Source of the DNA: Vibrio fluminensis
GTDB lineage: Bacteria > Pseudomonadota > Gammaproteobacteria > Enterobacterales > Vibrionaceae
Direction: 5' to 3'
Assembly (NCBI RefSeq): GCF_015278125.1
Contig: NZ_JADILO010000024.1
Location: 1 to 64,000 of the forward strand
DNA length: 64,000 nucleotides
Made by a program: the position numbers and the translations under genes
Shown: positions 37,687 through 48,251 of the stretch, piece by piece
Layout: the number at the start of each line of letters is the position of its first letter
How positions within the stretch are numbered: the stretch's first letter is position 1
The notes under the pieces: model-generated
The model's input: the letters and a program-made list of their open reading frames with translations, nothing else
What the model was told of the DNA's origin: nothing
The model's database searches: none

Positions 37687-37719
37687 AAAAAGCCAGCCTA
37701 AATTAGGCTGGCTTTTTTT
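37687..37719. terminator. Bidirectional terminator between the nap operon and kdsB
   Basis: A 14-bp perfect stem (37687-37700 with 37704-37717) with a 3-nt loop, A-run on the left and T-run on the right, serving both convergent operons. Confidence 0.93.
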
Positions 37720-37739
37720 CTATCGTTTAATCGCGCTGA

Positions 37740-38486
37740 TTAATGACCCAAAATCGCGCGAACCGCTTCGAGGTCTTCTGGTGTATCGACACCCGCAGCA
37801 GGCGCTTCACTAGCAACAGCAACGTGAATTTTTTCGCCATACCACAATACGCGAAGTTGCTCTAAACACTCAATCTTCTCAAGAGCACTCGGCTCCCAGT
37901 TAATGTAAGTGTTAATGAAACCCGCACGATAAGCGTAAATACCAATGTGGCGCAGCAGTGGTTGAGCAATCGTGTTGTTATTGGCGAAATTGTCACGATC
38001 CCATGGAATCGTTGCACGACTAAAGTACATCGCATAACCATTTTTATCAGTCAGTACTTTTACCGCATTCGGGTTAAACACTTCCGCTTCATCGCTAATT
38101 TCAACAGCCAAAGTCGCCATTGGCGCCTCGCTGTTAGCCAAGTTGTCCGCTACTTGAGCAATGATTGACGGCGGGATCAATGGCTCATCACCTTGCACAT
38201 TAACGATAATGTGGTCATCAGCGATACCCATTACTTTGACCACTTCTGCCAAGCGCTCAGTGCCTGATTCATGATCTGGAGAGGTCATGCAAACTTGCGC
38301 GCCAAACGCTTTCGCCGCCTGCTCAACACGCTCATCATCCGTTGCGATAATGACGTTATCTGCACCCGCTTGGATAGCCTGCTCATAAACCCACTGAATC
38401 ATCGGCTTACCTGCGATATCCGCTAGCGGCTTACCGGGTAAACGAGTCGATTGGTAACGAGCTGGGATAACAACCGTAAATGACAT
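37740..38486 (-). CDS. kdsB: 3-deoxy-manno-octulosonate cytidylyltransferase
   Basis: CMP-Kdo synthetase of 248 residues, activating Kdo for the LPS inner core. It has the nucleotidyltransferase motif [18 protein letters not shown] at the start, then [11 protein letters not shown] and [14 protein letters not shown]. The start codon overlaps the stop of the Trm112 gene by one base (TAATG). Last gene of comEC-msbA-lpxK-Trm112-kdsB. Confidence 0.97.
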   Translation of the reverse strand: MSFTVVIPARYQSTRLPGKPLADIAGKPMIQWVYEQAIQAGADNVIIATDDERVEQAAKAFGAQVCMTSPDHESGTERLAEVVKVMGIADDHIIVNVQGDEPLIPPSIIAQVADNLANSEAPMATLAVEISDEAEVFNPNAVKVLTDKNGYAMYFSRATIPWDRDNFANNNTIAQPLLRHIGIYAYRAGFINTYINWEPSALEKIECLEQLRVLWYGEKIHVAVASEAPAAGVDTPEDLEAVRAILGH

Positions 38487-38665
38487 TACCTGCCCTCATC
38501 CATGCTCATAGTACGTGCTTCTGGTTCAAGCAGTACTGGAATACCTTCTTTAATTGGGTAAGCAAGGCGGTCTGCCTTACAAATCAGCTCTTGGTTATCT
38601 TTGTCATAAGTCAGTTTGCTTTTGCACACTGGGCACGCAACGATTTCAAGCAGACGGTGATCCAT
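38486..38665 (-). CDS. ycaR: Trm112 family protein (YcaR)
   Basis: Small zinc-ribbon-like protein of 59 residues starting [20 protein letters not shown]. It has one CPVC pair and a later Cys ([21 protein letters not shown]). Relatives of eukaryotic Trm112 act as partners of methyltransferases; the bacterial role is unclear. The gene sits between lpxK and kdsB as in E. coli. It overlaps lpxK by 20 bases, using AAGGAAC inside the lpxK end as ribosome site. Confidence 0.93.
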   Translation of the reverse strand: MDHRLLEIVACPVCKSKLTYDKDNQELICKADRLAYPIKEGIPVLLEPEARTMSMDEGR

Positions 38666-39653
38666 AATGTTCCTTTGTTTGTTTAATTCGTTCTAAGATA
38701 CGCTGTTCATCTTGATGAGAAAATGACGCAGAGACAGGTAAATACCACCAGTTTTCTTGCGCATAATCAGAGCACTTTACCGCATCTTTTTCAGTCATAA
38801 TAAGGTGTGTACCACGCGAGGCAAGCTCTGCCAACTGTGATACTTCAAAATCTTGGTGATCGGCAAAACCTTGGCTATAAATAAGGTCAGCCCCTAAGTG
38901 CTCTAAGGTATTAAAGAATCTAGGAGGATGACCAATCCCTGCCATTGCCACTAAACCTTTGAGTTGACTAACTGGCATTTGTTCAGCCGTTTTTAAGTTA
39001 ACCGCTAAACTTGGCTGCAGGGTCATAGCGACTTCACTACCCTTGGCTTGACCGCCATTGGTAATAATAAAATCAACTTCTGCTAAACGCTCGATACCTT
39101 CACGTAAAGGCCCCAGTGGAATAAGGTGTTGATTACCAAAGCGGCGCTTGCCATCAACCACTGCAAACTCAATATCACGCTCTAATGCGTAATGCTGCAA
39201 ACCATCATCTGTGATGATGATATCTACGCCCAAAGGCAGCAACGCCTGTACGGCATTCGCTCGAACTGGGTCGACGGCAACTGGCGCATTAGTGCGTTTA
39301 TAAATCAGTTTAGGCTCATCACCACAATGGGCTGTCAAGGTTTCAGCCCCAACAAGTAATGGGTAGCTCGGCGCTTTAGCTCCGTAACCTCGAGACACCA
39401 CACCAGGTTTAAAACCAAGTTCTTGCAATTTTTCCACCAGCCAAATCACTACTGGTGTTTTACCATTACCGCCGGCAGTAATGTTACCCACGACAATGAC
39501 AGGAACTGGCGAACGGTAAGACGATTTCTTACCTTGCTGGTAACTTGCACGGCGAGAGCGGCTAATTTTGCCAAACAGCTTACTGAGTGGCCACAATAGC
39601 GGCCACAGCAAGTATTTTAATGGATGATTCTCAAACCAGATTTTTTCAATCAC
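38646..39653 (-). CDS. lpxK: Tetraacyldisaccharide 4'-kinase
   Basis: Lipid A pathway kinase of 335 residues adding the 4'-phosphate to the disaccharide on the inner leaflet. An N-terminal membrane-associated helix ([17 protein letters not shown]) is followed by the P-loop [15 protein letters not shown] (about 54-68). [12 protein letters not shown] carries the catalytic Asp-His region. Starts 3 bases after msbA. Confidence 0.97.
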   Translation of the reverse strand: MIEKIWFENHPLKYLLWPLLWPLSKLFGKISRSRRASYQQGKKSSYRSPVPVIVVGNITAGGNGKTPVVIWLVEKLQELGFKPGVVSRGYGAKAPSYPLLVGAETLTAHCGDEPKLIYKRTNAPVAVDPVRANAVQALLPLGVDIIITDDGLQHYALERDIEFAVVDGKRRFGNQHLIPLGPLREGIERLAEVDFIITNGGQAKGSEVAMTLQPSLAVNLKTAEQMPVSQLKGLVAMAGIGHPPRFFNTLEHLGADLIYSQGFADHQDFEVSQLAELASRGTHLIMTEKDAVKCSDYAQENWWYLPVSASFSHQDEQRILERIKQTKEHYGSPSA

Positions 39654-39656
39654 AGT

Positions 39657-41408
39657 TTAGCCACCAAACTGAATACGGTGCAGTTGCGAGTACGCGCCAT
39701 CTGGGATAGCAATGAGCTCTTGGTGAGAGCCGCGTTCGATGACTTCACCTTCATCAACCACGAGGATTTGATCCGCTTTCTCAATTGTCGACAAGCGGTG
39801 GGCAATCACAAGCACTGTCTTATCTTTTTGCAACTCATCAAGCGCTGCTTGAATCGCTTTCTCTGACTCAGTATCAAGCGCAGATGTTGCCTCGTCTAAG
39901 ATCAGTACTGGTGCATCACGCAATAACGCGCGAGCAATCGCAATACGCTGGCGTTGACCACCTGACAAACTTGCACCGTTTTCACCGATAACGGTATCTA
40001 GCCCTTTATCCATTTTTTCAATAAAAGTCATCGCGTGCGCCAGTCGCGCTGCATGCTCAATCTGCTCACGACTGTACTTTTCCGTTGCCGCATAAGCGAT
40101 GTTATTAGCGATAGTATCGTTGAATAGATGTACATTTTGCGATACTAGAGCGAAATGGCTACGTAAGTTAGGCAGCGTATAGTCACGCACATCATGTCCA
40201 TCTAACAAAATAGAACCTGAATCAACATCGTAAAAACGGTTGAATAAGTTAGCAATAGTACTCTTACCTGAACCAGAGCGGCCAACCAAAGCTAAAGTTT
40301 TACCTTGGGGAATGGTAAAAGAGACATTACGAAGAGCAGGTTTCTCTTTGCCTTGGTATGTAAACGTAACATCTTTTACGTCCACAACACCTTTGATATT
40401 ATTGGTTTCAAACTTACCGTTATCTTGCTCTGTTTCTAGATCCATTAACGCAAATAAGGTCTGGCTTGCAGCCATACCACGTTGAAAGTCTGATGTCACG
40501 TTAGTCAACGCTTTGAGTGGACGCATCAGACCAAACATTGCGGAGAACACCACAGTAAATGTACCAGGAGTCAAAGTTTCACGAATAGAATCTACGCTAG
40601 CAAGAAACAGGACGGTTACCAATGCAACCGAAGCAATTAGTTGAATCACTGGATTAGCGATGGCCTGAGCAGCAACCAGCTTCATTGACTGCTGACGCAT
40701 TCGGTTACTCACCGAGTCAAAACGCACGCGTTCTACGTCTTGGCCGCCGTAGCTTAGCACTACTTTGTGACCTTTTAACATCTGCTCAGCCGATGCAGTC
40801 ACATGCCCCATCGCATCTTGCATGTTCTTTGACACTTTTCTAAAGCGCTTCGATACAAAACCGATCGCCCAAGCCACGACTGGCGCAACCACAATCAACA
40901 CTAATGAGAGTTCCCAGCTGTTCCAGAACATCAATGTCAACAAGCCGATGATGCTCGCCCCTTCACGAACAATGCTCACTAAAGCGCGGCTGGTTGCCCC
41001 CGCAACCTGCTCCGAATCGTAAGTGATTCGTGAAAGTAGACCGCCCGTTGATTCCTTATCAAAGTAAGCAACAGGCATGTGCATAAATTGCTTAAATATG
41101 GCGCGACGCATTTGCATCACGACATTACCTGATACCCAACTTAGACAATAAGTAGAGACAAAACCACTCAAGCCACGAACAATCATCATACCGAAAATGA
41201 TGAAAGGAAGAATTTTTAGAAAATCGGACTCTGCGTTACCAAAGCCCTCATCCAAAAGAGGCTTCAATAGTGAGACCATGTAAGTGTCAGCGATAGCGTT
41301 AATAACAAGCGCAACAACTGCCGCTGCCAAACCTAGTTTGTATACTCGAATGTAAACCCACAAACGTTTAAAGGTTTGCAACGTAGTTTCATCTTGATTA
41401 AGAGACAT
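39657..41408 (-). CDS. msbA: Lipid A export ABC transporter MsbA
   Basis: Half-transporter of 583 residues flipping core-lipid A across the inner membrane. Six membrane helices (about 20-310) are fused to an ATPase with Walker [12 protein letters not shown]-loop LVSQNVHLF, signature [15 protein letters not shown], Walker [13 protein letters not shown] and switch [10 protein letters not shown]. Directly upstream of lpxK, its pathway partner. Confidence 0.97.
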   Translation of the reverse strand: MSLNQDETTLQTFKRLWVYIRVYKLGLAAAVVALVINAIADTYMVSLLKPLLDEGFGNAESDFLKILPFIIFGMMIVRGLSGFVSTYCLSWVSGNVVMQMRRAIFKQFMHMPVAYFDKESTGGLLSRITYDSEQVAGATSRALVSIVREGASIIGLLTLMFWNSWELSLVLIVVAPVVAWAIGFVSKRFRKVSKNMQDAMGHVTASAEQMLKGHKVVLSYGGQDVERVRFDSVSNRMRQQSMKLVAAQAIANPVIQLIASVALVTVLFLASVDSIRETLTPGTFTVVFSAMFGLMRPLKALTNVTSDFQRGMAASQTLFALMDLETEQDNGKFETNNIKGVVDVKDVTFTYQGKEKPALRNVSFTIPQGKTLALVGRSGSGKSTIANLFNRFYDVDSGSILLDGHDVRDYTLPNLRSHFALVSQNVHLFNDTIANNIAYAATEKYSREQIEHAARLAHAMTFIEKMDKGLDTVIGENGASLSGGQRQRIAIARALLRDAPVLILDEATSALDTESEKAIQAALDELQKDKTVLVIAHRLSTIEKADQILVVDEGEVIERGSHQELIAIPDGAYSQLHRIQFGG

Positions 41409-41441
41409 AGAATTGCTTTATTCTTTTTTACAATAATCTTT

Positions 41442-43715
41442 CTATTCTACTCGCTTACGCAGCATCTGCCTATACCAAGCCTGACCTTTCAACGTGCGCA
41501 TTTTACTGACGTAGATTTTATGACCACTGCTCTCGCCTAGGTACGCCACCGTCACTTGCCCTGAAGTACCGGTATCAAGCCACTTACTACCCTGCGCTTG
41601 ATAGCGGCTTTTTACTTGTTCATTCGGTAACTTCCAGCGCCCTAAATAAGCAGCTGATGCGATAGCCAACTGCGCATCAACTGCTCTGACAAACTTGGGA
41701 AGTGAAGAGCTTTTGCTGCCATGGTGTGGCACGATAACAACATCGCTTGTCAATTGCTCGGGCTGCCTAACTAAAATCCATTCAGCAATCGACTCAACAT
41801 CCCCTGTTAATAGCAAACTTTGACCGCTTACGTAATCTGATACCCGAACCACACAGGAATGAGGATTATAAGCACGCTTGACCCGCTTCGGTGGCCACAA
41901 CACATCGAAATTAAGTTGTTGCCACTGCCATGATTGGCCCTTCTTACATGGCGATGACGAGTTATATTGATGACTAAAATGCTGACTGGTGATTAGCTCA
42001 ACATCCGGGTATCGCGATAATAGAAAGCTCAGACCACCAACATGATCCCTGTCAAAATGGCTAACAATAATGGTATCAACGTTTAAGCCTCGGCTATTAA
42101 GAAAAGGGATCAGGACACTTTTTGCGTAACTGCCTCCTTGCCACCCTGCGCCTGTATCGTAGATTACGGCCCGCTGATTACGACTAATCACCACAGCTAA
42201 ACCATGACCAACATCAAGAACATCAACATGCCAAGCATCCGACTCTCGCCGAACGGCCAGCAACAAAACGAAAACTATTAACCCAGCCACTATAATGGGG
42301 CGACGTAAAAAGCGGCACAGGAAAACTAAGCCAACTGCGCCAACAAACCACTTTGCATTTTGGCTAGAGACAACCAACCACCCTAGATAACTATACTCTG
42401 TCGTATATACAACCGGCTCTAAACTAAGGTCCGCTAACTTAAATAACGCCTCACTCAGCATGGTAAATGGCGCTGGTAATGACAGCAGCATTACCGCGGC
42501 CAATATCAAAGGAATCACCCAAAAACTAAACCAAGGGACATACAGCAAGTTATAACCAATACTAGACGCGCTTAAGCCATTAAACATTATGGCTACTATT
42601 GGGCTCATCAGTAGAATAAGCACCACTTGCGAAAATACAATTTGCTGCCACTTACTTAAATTAGGTGGTGAGGTTGAAAGCAGAAAAAACACCACCCCAA
42701 CGGCAAAAATGGAGAGATAAAAACTGTTCGAATAAACAGAAAATGGGTCAAAGAGCAAAAGCCCCCCGACCATGAGAAGCCACTTAAATCGATAGCTGGT
42801 GTGTATTTGTAGCATACGTAATACCAACAAAATCAGCAGTAAGATCAAAGCTCGTTGCGTCGTAAGGGTGAATCCTGCCATCCACGCGTAACCAACCGCT
42901 AAAAGCACTCCACTCAAAGGAGCGAGCCAAACGTTAGTGACACCCGCACGAGAAAATTGAAAAGCAAGCCACCAAGCAAAGCCAAAGGCTACCCCAATGT
43001 GTAAACCCGAAATAGCCACCAAGTGACTGAGGCCACTGTATTGCAACTCTTGCCAAGTTTGCGAAGGTAGATACGCGCGCTCACCAAATCCCAATGCCAT
43101 TAGCAAGCCTTGATTTGCAAACGATTGAGTCAGTGTAAATGCTTGAGAAAAAAGTGACTGACGCACTGAGCCGTAGCTGCGCACCAGGACGTGACTTGTT
43201 GCCTTTATATATCCTCGAGCCACAACTCGTTGGCTAATAGCGAACCTCTCACTGTCAAATCCCGTTTGATTGAGCACCCCAATGATGGGTTTAAGCTTGA
43301 TTGCAGCAATAACTTGATCGTTTAACTCCAATGGAAAAGGTGCTGTCAGGTATATCTTAGGGCGCAAAAAATAATCCAATTCCTCACCATTAATACGCTT
43401 AATCGTCACCACCCCTTGAAAGCCACGATTTATTGGTTTAAAAAGACTGTCAACTTCGGCATTTATGGTAAAATCCGAACCGGCACTGAACAGGGTGTTT
43501 ATTTGGTGATGGAGTTGACTCCCGTTCACTGTAACCAGAAACAACGCGGCCATCATCCCGCACCCCCATCTAAGCCATCTAAACTTAAAGCTAAGCAAGA
43601 GCCAAATAAGGCATGGAACTGACCAAAACCACTCTGGTATTCGCGTCCAGTAAGGAGTGGTTATGATGAGTATTGCGAACGACGACAACGTCCAATAATT
43701 AATAAAGAGAGTCAT
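41442..43715 (-). CDS. comEC: DNA uptake channel ComEC/Rec2
   Basis: Inner-membrane competence protein that passes single-stranded DNA into the cytoplasm. The reading frame opens at 43772, inside the divergent DUF2062 gene, but ATG 43715 (MTLFINYW, 757 residues) fits the usual N-terminus. The competence domain has many membrane helices (about 200-480; SGLSHLVAISGLHIGVAFG). The C-terminal metallo-beta-lactamase domain is intact with SHFDRDHVGGL, LLTGDVE and VPHHGSKSS. Vibrios take up DNA on chitin, so a full-length copy suggests competence. Confidence 0.92.
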   Translation of the reverse strand: MTLFINYWTLSSFAILIITTPYWTRIPEWFWSVPCLIWLLLSFKFRWLRWGCGMMAALFLVTVNGSQLHHQINTLFSAGSDFTINAEVDSLFKPINRGFQGVVTIKRINGEELDYFLRPKIYLTAPFPLELNDQVIAAIKLKPIIGVLNQTGFDSERFAISQRVVARGYIKATSHVLVRSYGSVRQSLFSQAFTLTQSFANQGLLMALGFGERAYLPSQTWQELQYSGLSHLVAISGLHIGVAFGFAWWLAFQFSRAGVTNVWLAPLSGVLLAVGYAWMAGFTLTTQRALILLLILLVLRMLQIHTSYRFKWLLMVGGLLLFDPFSVYSNSFYLSIFAVGVVFFLLSTSPPNLSKWQQIVFSQVVLILLMSPIVAIMFNGLSASSIGYNLLYVPWFSFWVIPLILAAVMLLSLPAPFTMLSEALFKLADLSLEPVVYTTEYSYLGWLVVSSQNAKWFVGAVGLVFLCRFLRRPIIVAGLIVFVLLLAVRRESDAWHVDVLDVGHGLAVVISRNQRAVIYDTGAGWQGGSYAKSVLIPFLNSRGLNVDTIIVSHFDRDHVGGLSFLLSRYPDVELITSQHFSHQYNSSSPCKKGQSWQWQQLNFDVLWPPKRVKRAYNPHSCVVRVSDYVSGQSLLLTGDVESIAEWILVRQPEQLTSDVVIVPHHGSKSSSLPKFVRAVDAQLAIASAAYLGRWKLPNEQVKSRYQAQGSKWLDTGTSGQVTVAYLGESSGHKIYVSKMRTLKGQAWYRQMLRKRVE

Positions 43716-43722
43716 ATCCCCT

Positions 43723-44241
43723 ATGCCAAGAAAATTCATAAAACGCTTTATGCCTGACCACGAAGTTATCAAGCGTCAAAAGGCATTAAAGGTTTTTGGC
43801 AACGTGCTTTATAACCCAAACCTTTGGTGTCTGAACCGACGTTCAGCTGCCGGGGCATTCGCAGTGGGTTTGTTTATGGCCTTTGTTCCATTACCAAGCC
43901 AAATGATCATGTCGGCGGGTCTCGCCATTTTGTGTGGTGTAAATTTACCGCTTTCTGTCGCACTCGTATGGGTGAGTAACCCTATTACCATGCCTGTGCT
44001 GTTTTACTTCGCCTATAAAATTGGCGCTTGGGTGATGCATGTCCCACCACAAGCTTTTCACTTTGAATTGTCTTGGGACTTTATCCTGCACCAAATGAGC
44101 ACCATTGGTCCTCCATTTTTATTAGGCTGTATGATTTGTGGCGTGACTTCGGCAATGCTTGGCTACTTCGGGATAAAAGGACTTTGGCGCTACTCTGTTG
44201 TGCGTAGCTGGCAAAAACGCCGCAGCCGTTTCTCGCGCTAA
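43723..44241 (+). CDS. DUF2062 family membrane protein
   Basis: 172-residue inner-membrane protein starting MPRKFIKRFMPDHE. The DUF2062 core is AAGAFAVGLFMAFVPLPSQMIMSAGLAILCGVNLPLSVALVWVSNPITMPVLFYFAYKIG, with two or three helices, then another pair near residues 125-155. The function is unknown. It starts only 7 bases from the probable comEC start on the other strand, so their promoters must overlap each other's 5' ends. Confidence 0.9.
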   Translation: MPRKFIKRFMPDHEVIKRQKALKVFGNVLYNPNLWCLNRRSAAGAFAVGLFMAFVPLPSQMIMSAGLAILCGVNLPLSVALVWVSNPITMPVLFYFAYKIGAWVMHVPPQAFHFELSWDFILHQMSTIGPPFLLGCMICGVTSAMLGYFGIKGLWRYSVVRSWQKRRSRFSR

Positions 44242-44343
44242 CCGATGCTTACGATAAAGGTTGGTTCTATCAACTTCCAGTAACAATGGCTAAGTTACAC
44301 AATTGCTCGTAACAAACAGAAAATCACCTGAACAACAAGCATT

Positions 44344-44369
44344 AAAAAAGGACCATCAGGTCCTTTTTT
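44344..44369. terminator. Bidirectional terminator between DUF2062 and lolE
   Basis: AAAAAAGGACC (44344-44354) pairs with GGTCCTTTTTT (44359-44369), loop ATCA. U-runs on both strands. Confidence 0.9.
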
Positions 44370-44384
44370 ATTTTCTGTTTAGGC

Positions 44385-45629
44385 TTACTTCGCACTGAGT
44401 ACTGCAGCTGGATTTAGTTGACTTGCTCTGGACGCTGGGTACCAGGTTGCCAATAAACTCAACACGATTGCCGTAATGGAAACCAGCGCCACATCACCGA
44501 ACATCACTTGAGATGGGAGAAAATCGACAAAGTAAATATCACCGGACAAAAACTTATGACCAATTAAGCCCTCTAGTCCTTTGATTAAACTTGTTAGGTT
44601 AAGCGCAACTAAAACACCAAGCAGGCTGCCAACCACGCTTCCAAGCACTCCAGAAAACACGCCTTGCCAAACAAATATTCGCTTAACTAGACCATCGGTT
44701 GCCCCCATGGTACGTAAAATAGCGATCTCCGCAGCACGATCTTTTACCGCCATCATCAATGTCGAAACGATATTAAAACTCGCAACACCAATTACCAATA
44801 CCATCACCAAGTACATGATAGTGCGCACTAATTGGATATCTCGATATAAGAAACCATACTTTTGTTGCCAACTGCGCAGATAAACATACTCGTTGAGTGT
44901 ATTGCCCACTTCACGAACAATGTCTCTTGCATTAAGAACATCGGTCACCTTAACCGCAACGCCAGTGACACCATTGCCAATTTTGGCGTAACTCTGCGCA
45001 TCTTGCAGTGGCACAAGCGCTAAATTGTGATCAATTTGTCCATTGAGTTTTAGTAAACCTGCGACTTGAACACGCACTCGTTTCGGTGTTTGTACTTGGC
45101 TAGTACTGCCAGTCGATGGGATCATCAAGGTGATATAGTCACCTTGCTTGGCTTTGAGTAAATCAGCCACGCCTTGTCCTAAAATGACCTGCTTTTCGCC
45201 AGCACGGAAATTTTGCCAGCTTTCACTATCAATAAACTGAGCTAAGTTTGATACCGCGGATTCTTTTGTAGGATCAACGCCTTTAACTTCAATCGCCTTA
45301 AGTTGTTGCCCTCTCTCAGCTAATGCAGTCAATTTTACGTATGGTGCTGCGGCTTCGATTTTTGGATGCAGCTCAACATGATCAATCATCTCTTGCCAAG
45401 TTTGAATTGGTCCACGAACGCCTTCAAACTCGCCGTGAGCAATGACAGACAAAACGCGATTTTTTAACTCACGTTCAAAGCCGTTCATTGCCGACAAACC
45501 AATGATGATCACCGCGACACCGACCGCAATTCCGATCGTCGATGACAACGAAATAAAAGAGACCATTTTATTACGCTGTTTAGCACGACTAAATCGACCA
45601 CCAATAAATAGCGAAAGTGAAGAAAACAC
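44385..45629 (-). CDS. lolE: Lipoprotein-releasing permease LolE
   Basis: Inner-membrane subunit of LolCDE, 414 residues, which extracts outer-membrane lipoproteins and hands them to LolA. TM1 (about 25-45, SLSSTIGIAVGVAVIIIGLSAMNGFE), large periplasmic domain, three C-terminal helices, with the coupling stretch KDRAAEIAILRTMGAT. Its start codon overlaps the lolD stop by one base. The first-gene/last-gene order lolC-lolD-lolE supports E rather than C. Confidence 0.94.
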   Translation of the reverse strand: MFSSLSLFIGGRFSRAKQRNKMVSFISLSSTIGIAVGVAVIIIGLSAMNGFERELKNRVLSVIAHGEFEGVRGPIQTWQEMIDHVELHPKIEAAAPYVKLTALAERGQQLKAIEVKGVDPTKESAVSNLAQFIDSESWQNFRAGEKQVILGQGVADLLKAKQGDYITLMIPSTGSTSQVQTPKRVRVQVAGLLKLNGQIDHNLALVPLQDAQSYAKIGNGVTGVAVKVTDVLNARDIVREVGNTLNEYVYLRSWQQKYGFLYRDIQLVRTIMYLVMVLVIGVASFNIVSTLMMAVKDRAAEIAILRTMGATDGLVKRIFVWQGVFSGVLGSVVGSLLGVLVALNLTSLIKGLEGLIGHKFLSGDIYFVDFLPSQVMFGDVALVSITAIVLSLLATWYPASRASQLNPAAVLSAK

Positions 45630-46315
45630 TAAGCCCCCTCCACATTAACCAATAAGCCATCTTGCATGTGCAATTGACGATCCATTTTCGCGGCTAATTC
45701 GCCATCATGAGTCACGACTAAAAATGCAGTGCCTGATTCTCGGTTTAACTCACGCATCAAATCATAAATCGCCAGTGCGGTTTTGTGGTCAAGATTGCCC
45801 GTTGGCTCATCAGCCAACACCAAATCAGGGCTATTGACCAATGCGCGTGCTATCGCAACACGTTGACGCTCACCACCAGACAACTCTGACGGACGGTGAT
45901 CAACACGATGAGATAGGCCGACTTTATCTAATAATGCCTGCGCTTTTAACTTCGCTTCAGCAGCTTTCATCCCGCCAATTAGTAACGGCATCGCGACATT
46001 TTCTAACGCGGTAAAATCGGCCAATAGATGGTGGAACTGGTAAACAAAACCTAAGTGACGATTGCGCAGTTTGGCCTGCTTGTTGGAACTTAGCTTAGAA
46101 AGCTCCTGCCCTAAAAAGGTCACTTGACCCGACGTGGTATCGTCCAGAGCGCCCAATACATGCAGCAAAGTGCTTTTCCCCGAACCGGAGGTACCAATAA
46201 TCGAAGCCAGTTCACCACGTTTCAATTCAAAGCTAACGCCCTTTAATACTTGAGTCTCCAGCGCGCCCTCATGGTAGGTTTTAGTCACATCGCGACACTG
46301 TAGTAAATCACTCAT
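45629..46315 (-). CDS. lolD: Lipoprotein-releasing ATPase LolD
   Basis: ATPase of LolCDE, 228 residues. Walker [11 protein letters not shown]-loop [21 protein letters not shown], signature [15 protein letters not shown], Walker [13 protein letters not shown], switch VTHD. It overlaps lolC by 8 bases. The Q-loop sequence differs from the paralogue at 3708-4406 ([19 protein letters not shown]), fitting different permease partners. Confidence 0.96.
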   Translation of the reverse strand: MSDLLQCRDVTKTYHEGALETQVLKGVSFELKRGELASIIGTSGSGKSTLLHVLGALDDTTSGQVTFLGQELSKLSSNKQAKLRNRHLGFVYQFHHLLADFTALENVAMPLLIGGMKAAEAKLKAQALLDKVGLSHRVDHRPSELSGGERQRVAIARALVNSPDLVLADEPTGNLDHKTALAIYDLMRELNRESGTAFLVVTHDGELAAKMDRQLHMQDGLLVNVEGA

Positions 46316-47516
46316 ATCTTAACGCCTCAGCAGGTTTTACAGACGATGCTCGATAAGAAGGAAATAGCGTTGCCAGTAGGCTGAGCATCACAGCCAAGGT
46401 TACTACAACTAGAATTTGTACAGGATTAATCACCACAGGCAATGAACCACCCACTGAAAATAACGCAATCCCAGCACTCTCAAGCAAGCTATTAAGGTTA
46501 TTTGCCAGCAGAACGCCAAGTAAACCACCAATCAACGCACCCACTATGCCGCTGCTGGCTCCTTGTACCATAAAAATACTCATCACTTGGCGATCCGTCA
46601 TACCTTGAGTCTTAAGAATCGCAACTTCGGCCTGCTTCTCCATCACCACCATGATAAGCGCTGAAATAATATTAAATGCCGCCACACCCACAATTAGCCC
46701 CAACATCAGACCCATCATGTTTTTTTCCATACGTACAGCTTGGAATAGCTCACCACGTTGGTCACGCCAATCTTGCCACTGCCATCCTTGAGGCAACGGT
46801 TGCTGGCTAAGCTCACCGACCACAAAAGGGTCATCAAAGAACAGACGCCAACCCGTCATGGTACCGGACTTTAAGCGCATCAATCTTGCCGCATCGTCAA
46901 TATGAGTCAGCATCAACTGTCCATCAACATCAGAGCCAGTGTTATAGATACCTGCCACAGTAAAGATACGTTGGCTTGGAATACGACCTAAAGGGGTAAA
47001 TTGACTGGCACTGGTGACCATCAAGCGCACTTTATCACCGGGCCCGATATCCATCGAGCGCGCCAGAGTGCTGCCAACGAAAACTTGATATGCACCTGAT
47101 TTTAATTTTGATAAACGGCCTGCAACGACATAGTTTTCAACTGGATCGTGATCACTTGGCTTAATACCAATCAGTAAACCAGCGCTAAGCTGTTTGGCAC
47201 TTTGGATAACAGCTTCACCTTGCACTATGGGCTCAGGGTGCGCTGCGGTAGACATCGCCTGAATAAACTCAGGGGCTTGCTCTGTTCGCGGGGTTTTACC
47301 GTCATGTTGCGAGACGATTGCTTGAGGCAACACACCTAATATGCGCCCTTTCAATTGCGCCTCAAAGCCATTCATTACAGAGAGTACCGTGATAAGAGAC
47401 ATCACACCGATAGTGATGCCAGCAGTCGACATATAAGAGACAAATCGGCTGAACCTATCACCGGAACGCCCTCGAAGATAACGCAAGCCGATAAAGGTCG
47501 ACACTGGATGAAACAT
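46308..47516 (-). CDS. lolC: Lipoprotein-releasing permease LolC
   Basis: Inner-membrane subunit of LolCDE, 402 residues. The start at 47516 ([17 protein letters not shown]) matches the E. coli N-terminus and drops four residues of the longer frame. TM1 is [26 protein letters not shown], then the periplasmic domain with the LolA-binding hook region, and three C-terminal helices with [15 protein letters not shown]. First gene of lolC-lolD-lolE. The ribosome site is weak. Confidence 0.95.
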   Translation of the reverse strand: MFHPVSTFIGLRYLRGRSGDRFSRFVSYMSTAGITIGVMSLITVLSVMNGFEAQLKGRILGVLPQAIVSQHDGKTPRTEQAPEFIQAMSTAAHPEPIVQGEAVIQSAKQLSAGLLIGIKPSDHDPVENYVVAGRLSKLKSGAYQVFVGSTLARSMDIGPGDKVRLMVTSASQFTPLGRIPSQRIFTVAGIYNTGSDVDGQLMLTHIDDAARLMRLKSGTMTGWRLFFDDPFVVGELSQQPLPQGWQWQDWRDQRGELFQAVRMEKNMMGLMLGLIVGVAAFNIISALIMVVMEKQAEVAILKTQGMTDRQVMSIFMVQGASSGIVGALIGGLLGVLLANNLNSLLESAGIALFSVGGSLPVVINPVQILVVVTLAVMLSLLATLFPSYRASSVKPAEALRYE

Positions 47517-47680
47517 AAAATAAACCAAAACCTAATAATGACGAATACTGTAACGATTAATTGGGGTAGCTGATAGCCCTAAATTGCTATTTCGCGGTTA
47601 AAATTAGTAATTAACAATGACATACCTTGATTAGTTGCGGTGTATGACGATAATCAGAGCATCAACAAAAGGAAAAGTTC

Positions 47681-48247
47681 ATGTCTGACCAAGAATACTT
47701 TACTGTTCATCACCATATGACCGTCAATGTCGAGCCCTTGGCTGACGATTTTACTTATCCGAGTTTTGACCAATTTGCAGACGAAATTCCAGCTCCATTT
47801 TTAGTGGCGAGTGAGTTTAGCTCACTCGATCAACTTAATGATGCAGCGCGTGCGGAATTAAAATCCAATGACTTCAAACATGTCATTGCCCTGCTAGATA
47901 CCCAAAATGCCAAACTCAATCTTCTGCTAACCTTTATGTTATCGCAGCAAGATGATCCGAGTTACCGCCACCAAACCATTACTTTTGGTGCTAGCCAATT
48001 TAGCTACTGCGCAAACCAAGCATTAGAGGTTGGAACAAAGGTACGTGCAAAACTGTTTCTTGACCACCCAGCAGCTGCAATTTACTGCTATGGTTCGGTT
48101 TTAAACTGCACCGCTGAAGGCGCGCAATTTACGATTACAGTAAAGTATGATCTCTTACGCGACTTGGACCAAGACCTGCTGATAAAAGCAGCTCTTTATC
48201 AACAACAGAAATTACTACGCCAGCGCTCTCTAAATCGCGATAAATAA
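47681..48247 (+). CDS. PilZ domain-containing protein
   Basis: 188-residue cytoplasmic protein. By position immediately before mfd it corresponds to the V. cholerae PilZ protein VC1885, as I recall. The C-terminal part (about 95-175, ITFGASQFSYCANQALEVGTKVRAKLFLDHP and YCYGSVLNC) has PilZ-like beta pattern. The canonical c-di-GMP motifs RxxxR and (D/N)xSxxG are not visible, so it may not bind c-di-GMP. AAAGGAAAAG before the ATG is a good ribosome site. Four bases separate it from mfd. Confidence 0.75.
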   Translation: MSDQEYFTVHHHMTVNVEPLADDFTYPSFDQFADEIPAPFLVASEFSSLDQLNDAARAELKSNDFKHVIALLDTQNAKLNLLLTFMLSQQDDPSYRHQTITFGASQFSYCANQALEVGTKVRAKLFLDHPAAAIYCYGSVLNCTAEGAQFTITVKYDLLRDLDQDLLIKAALYQQQKLLRQRSLNRDK

Positions 48248-48251
48248 AAAT

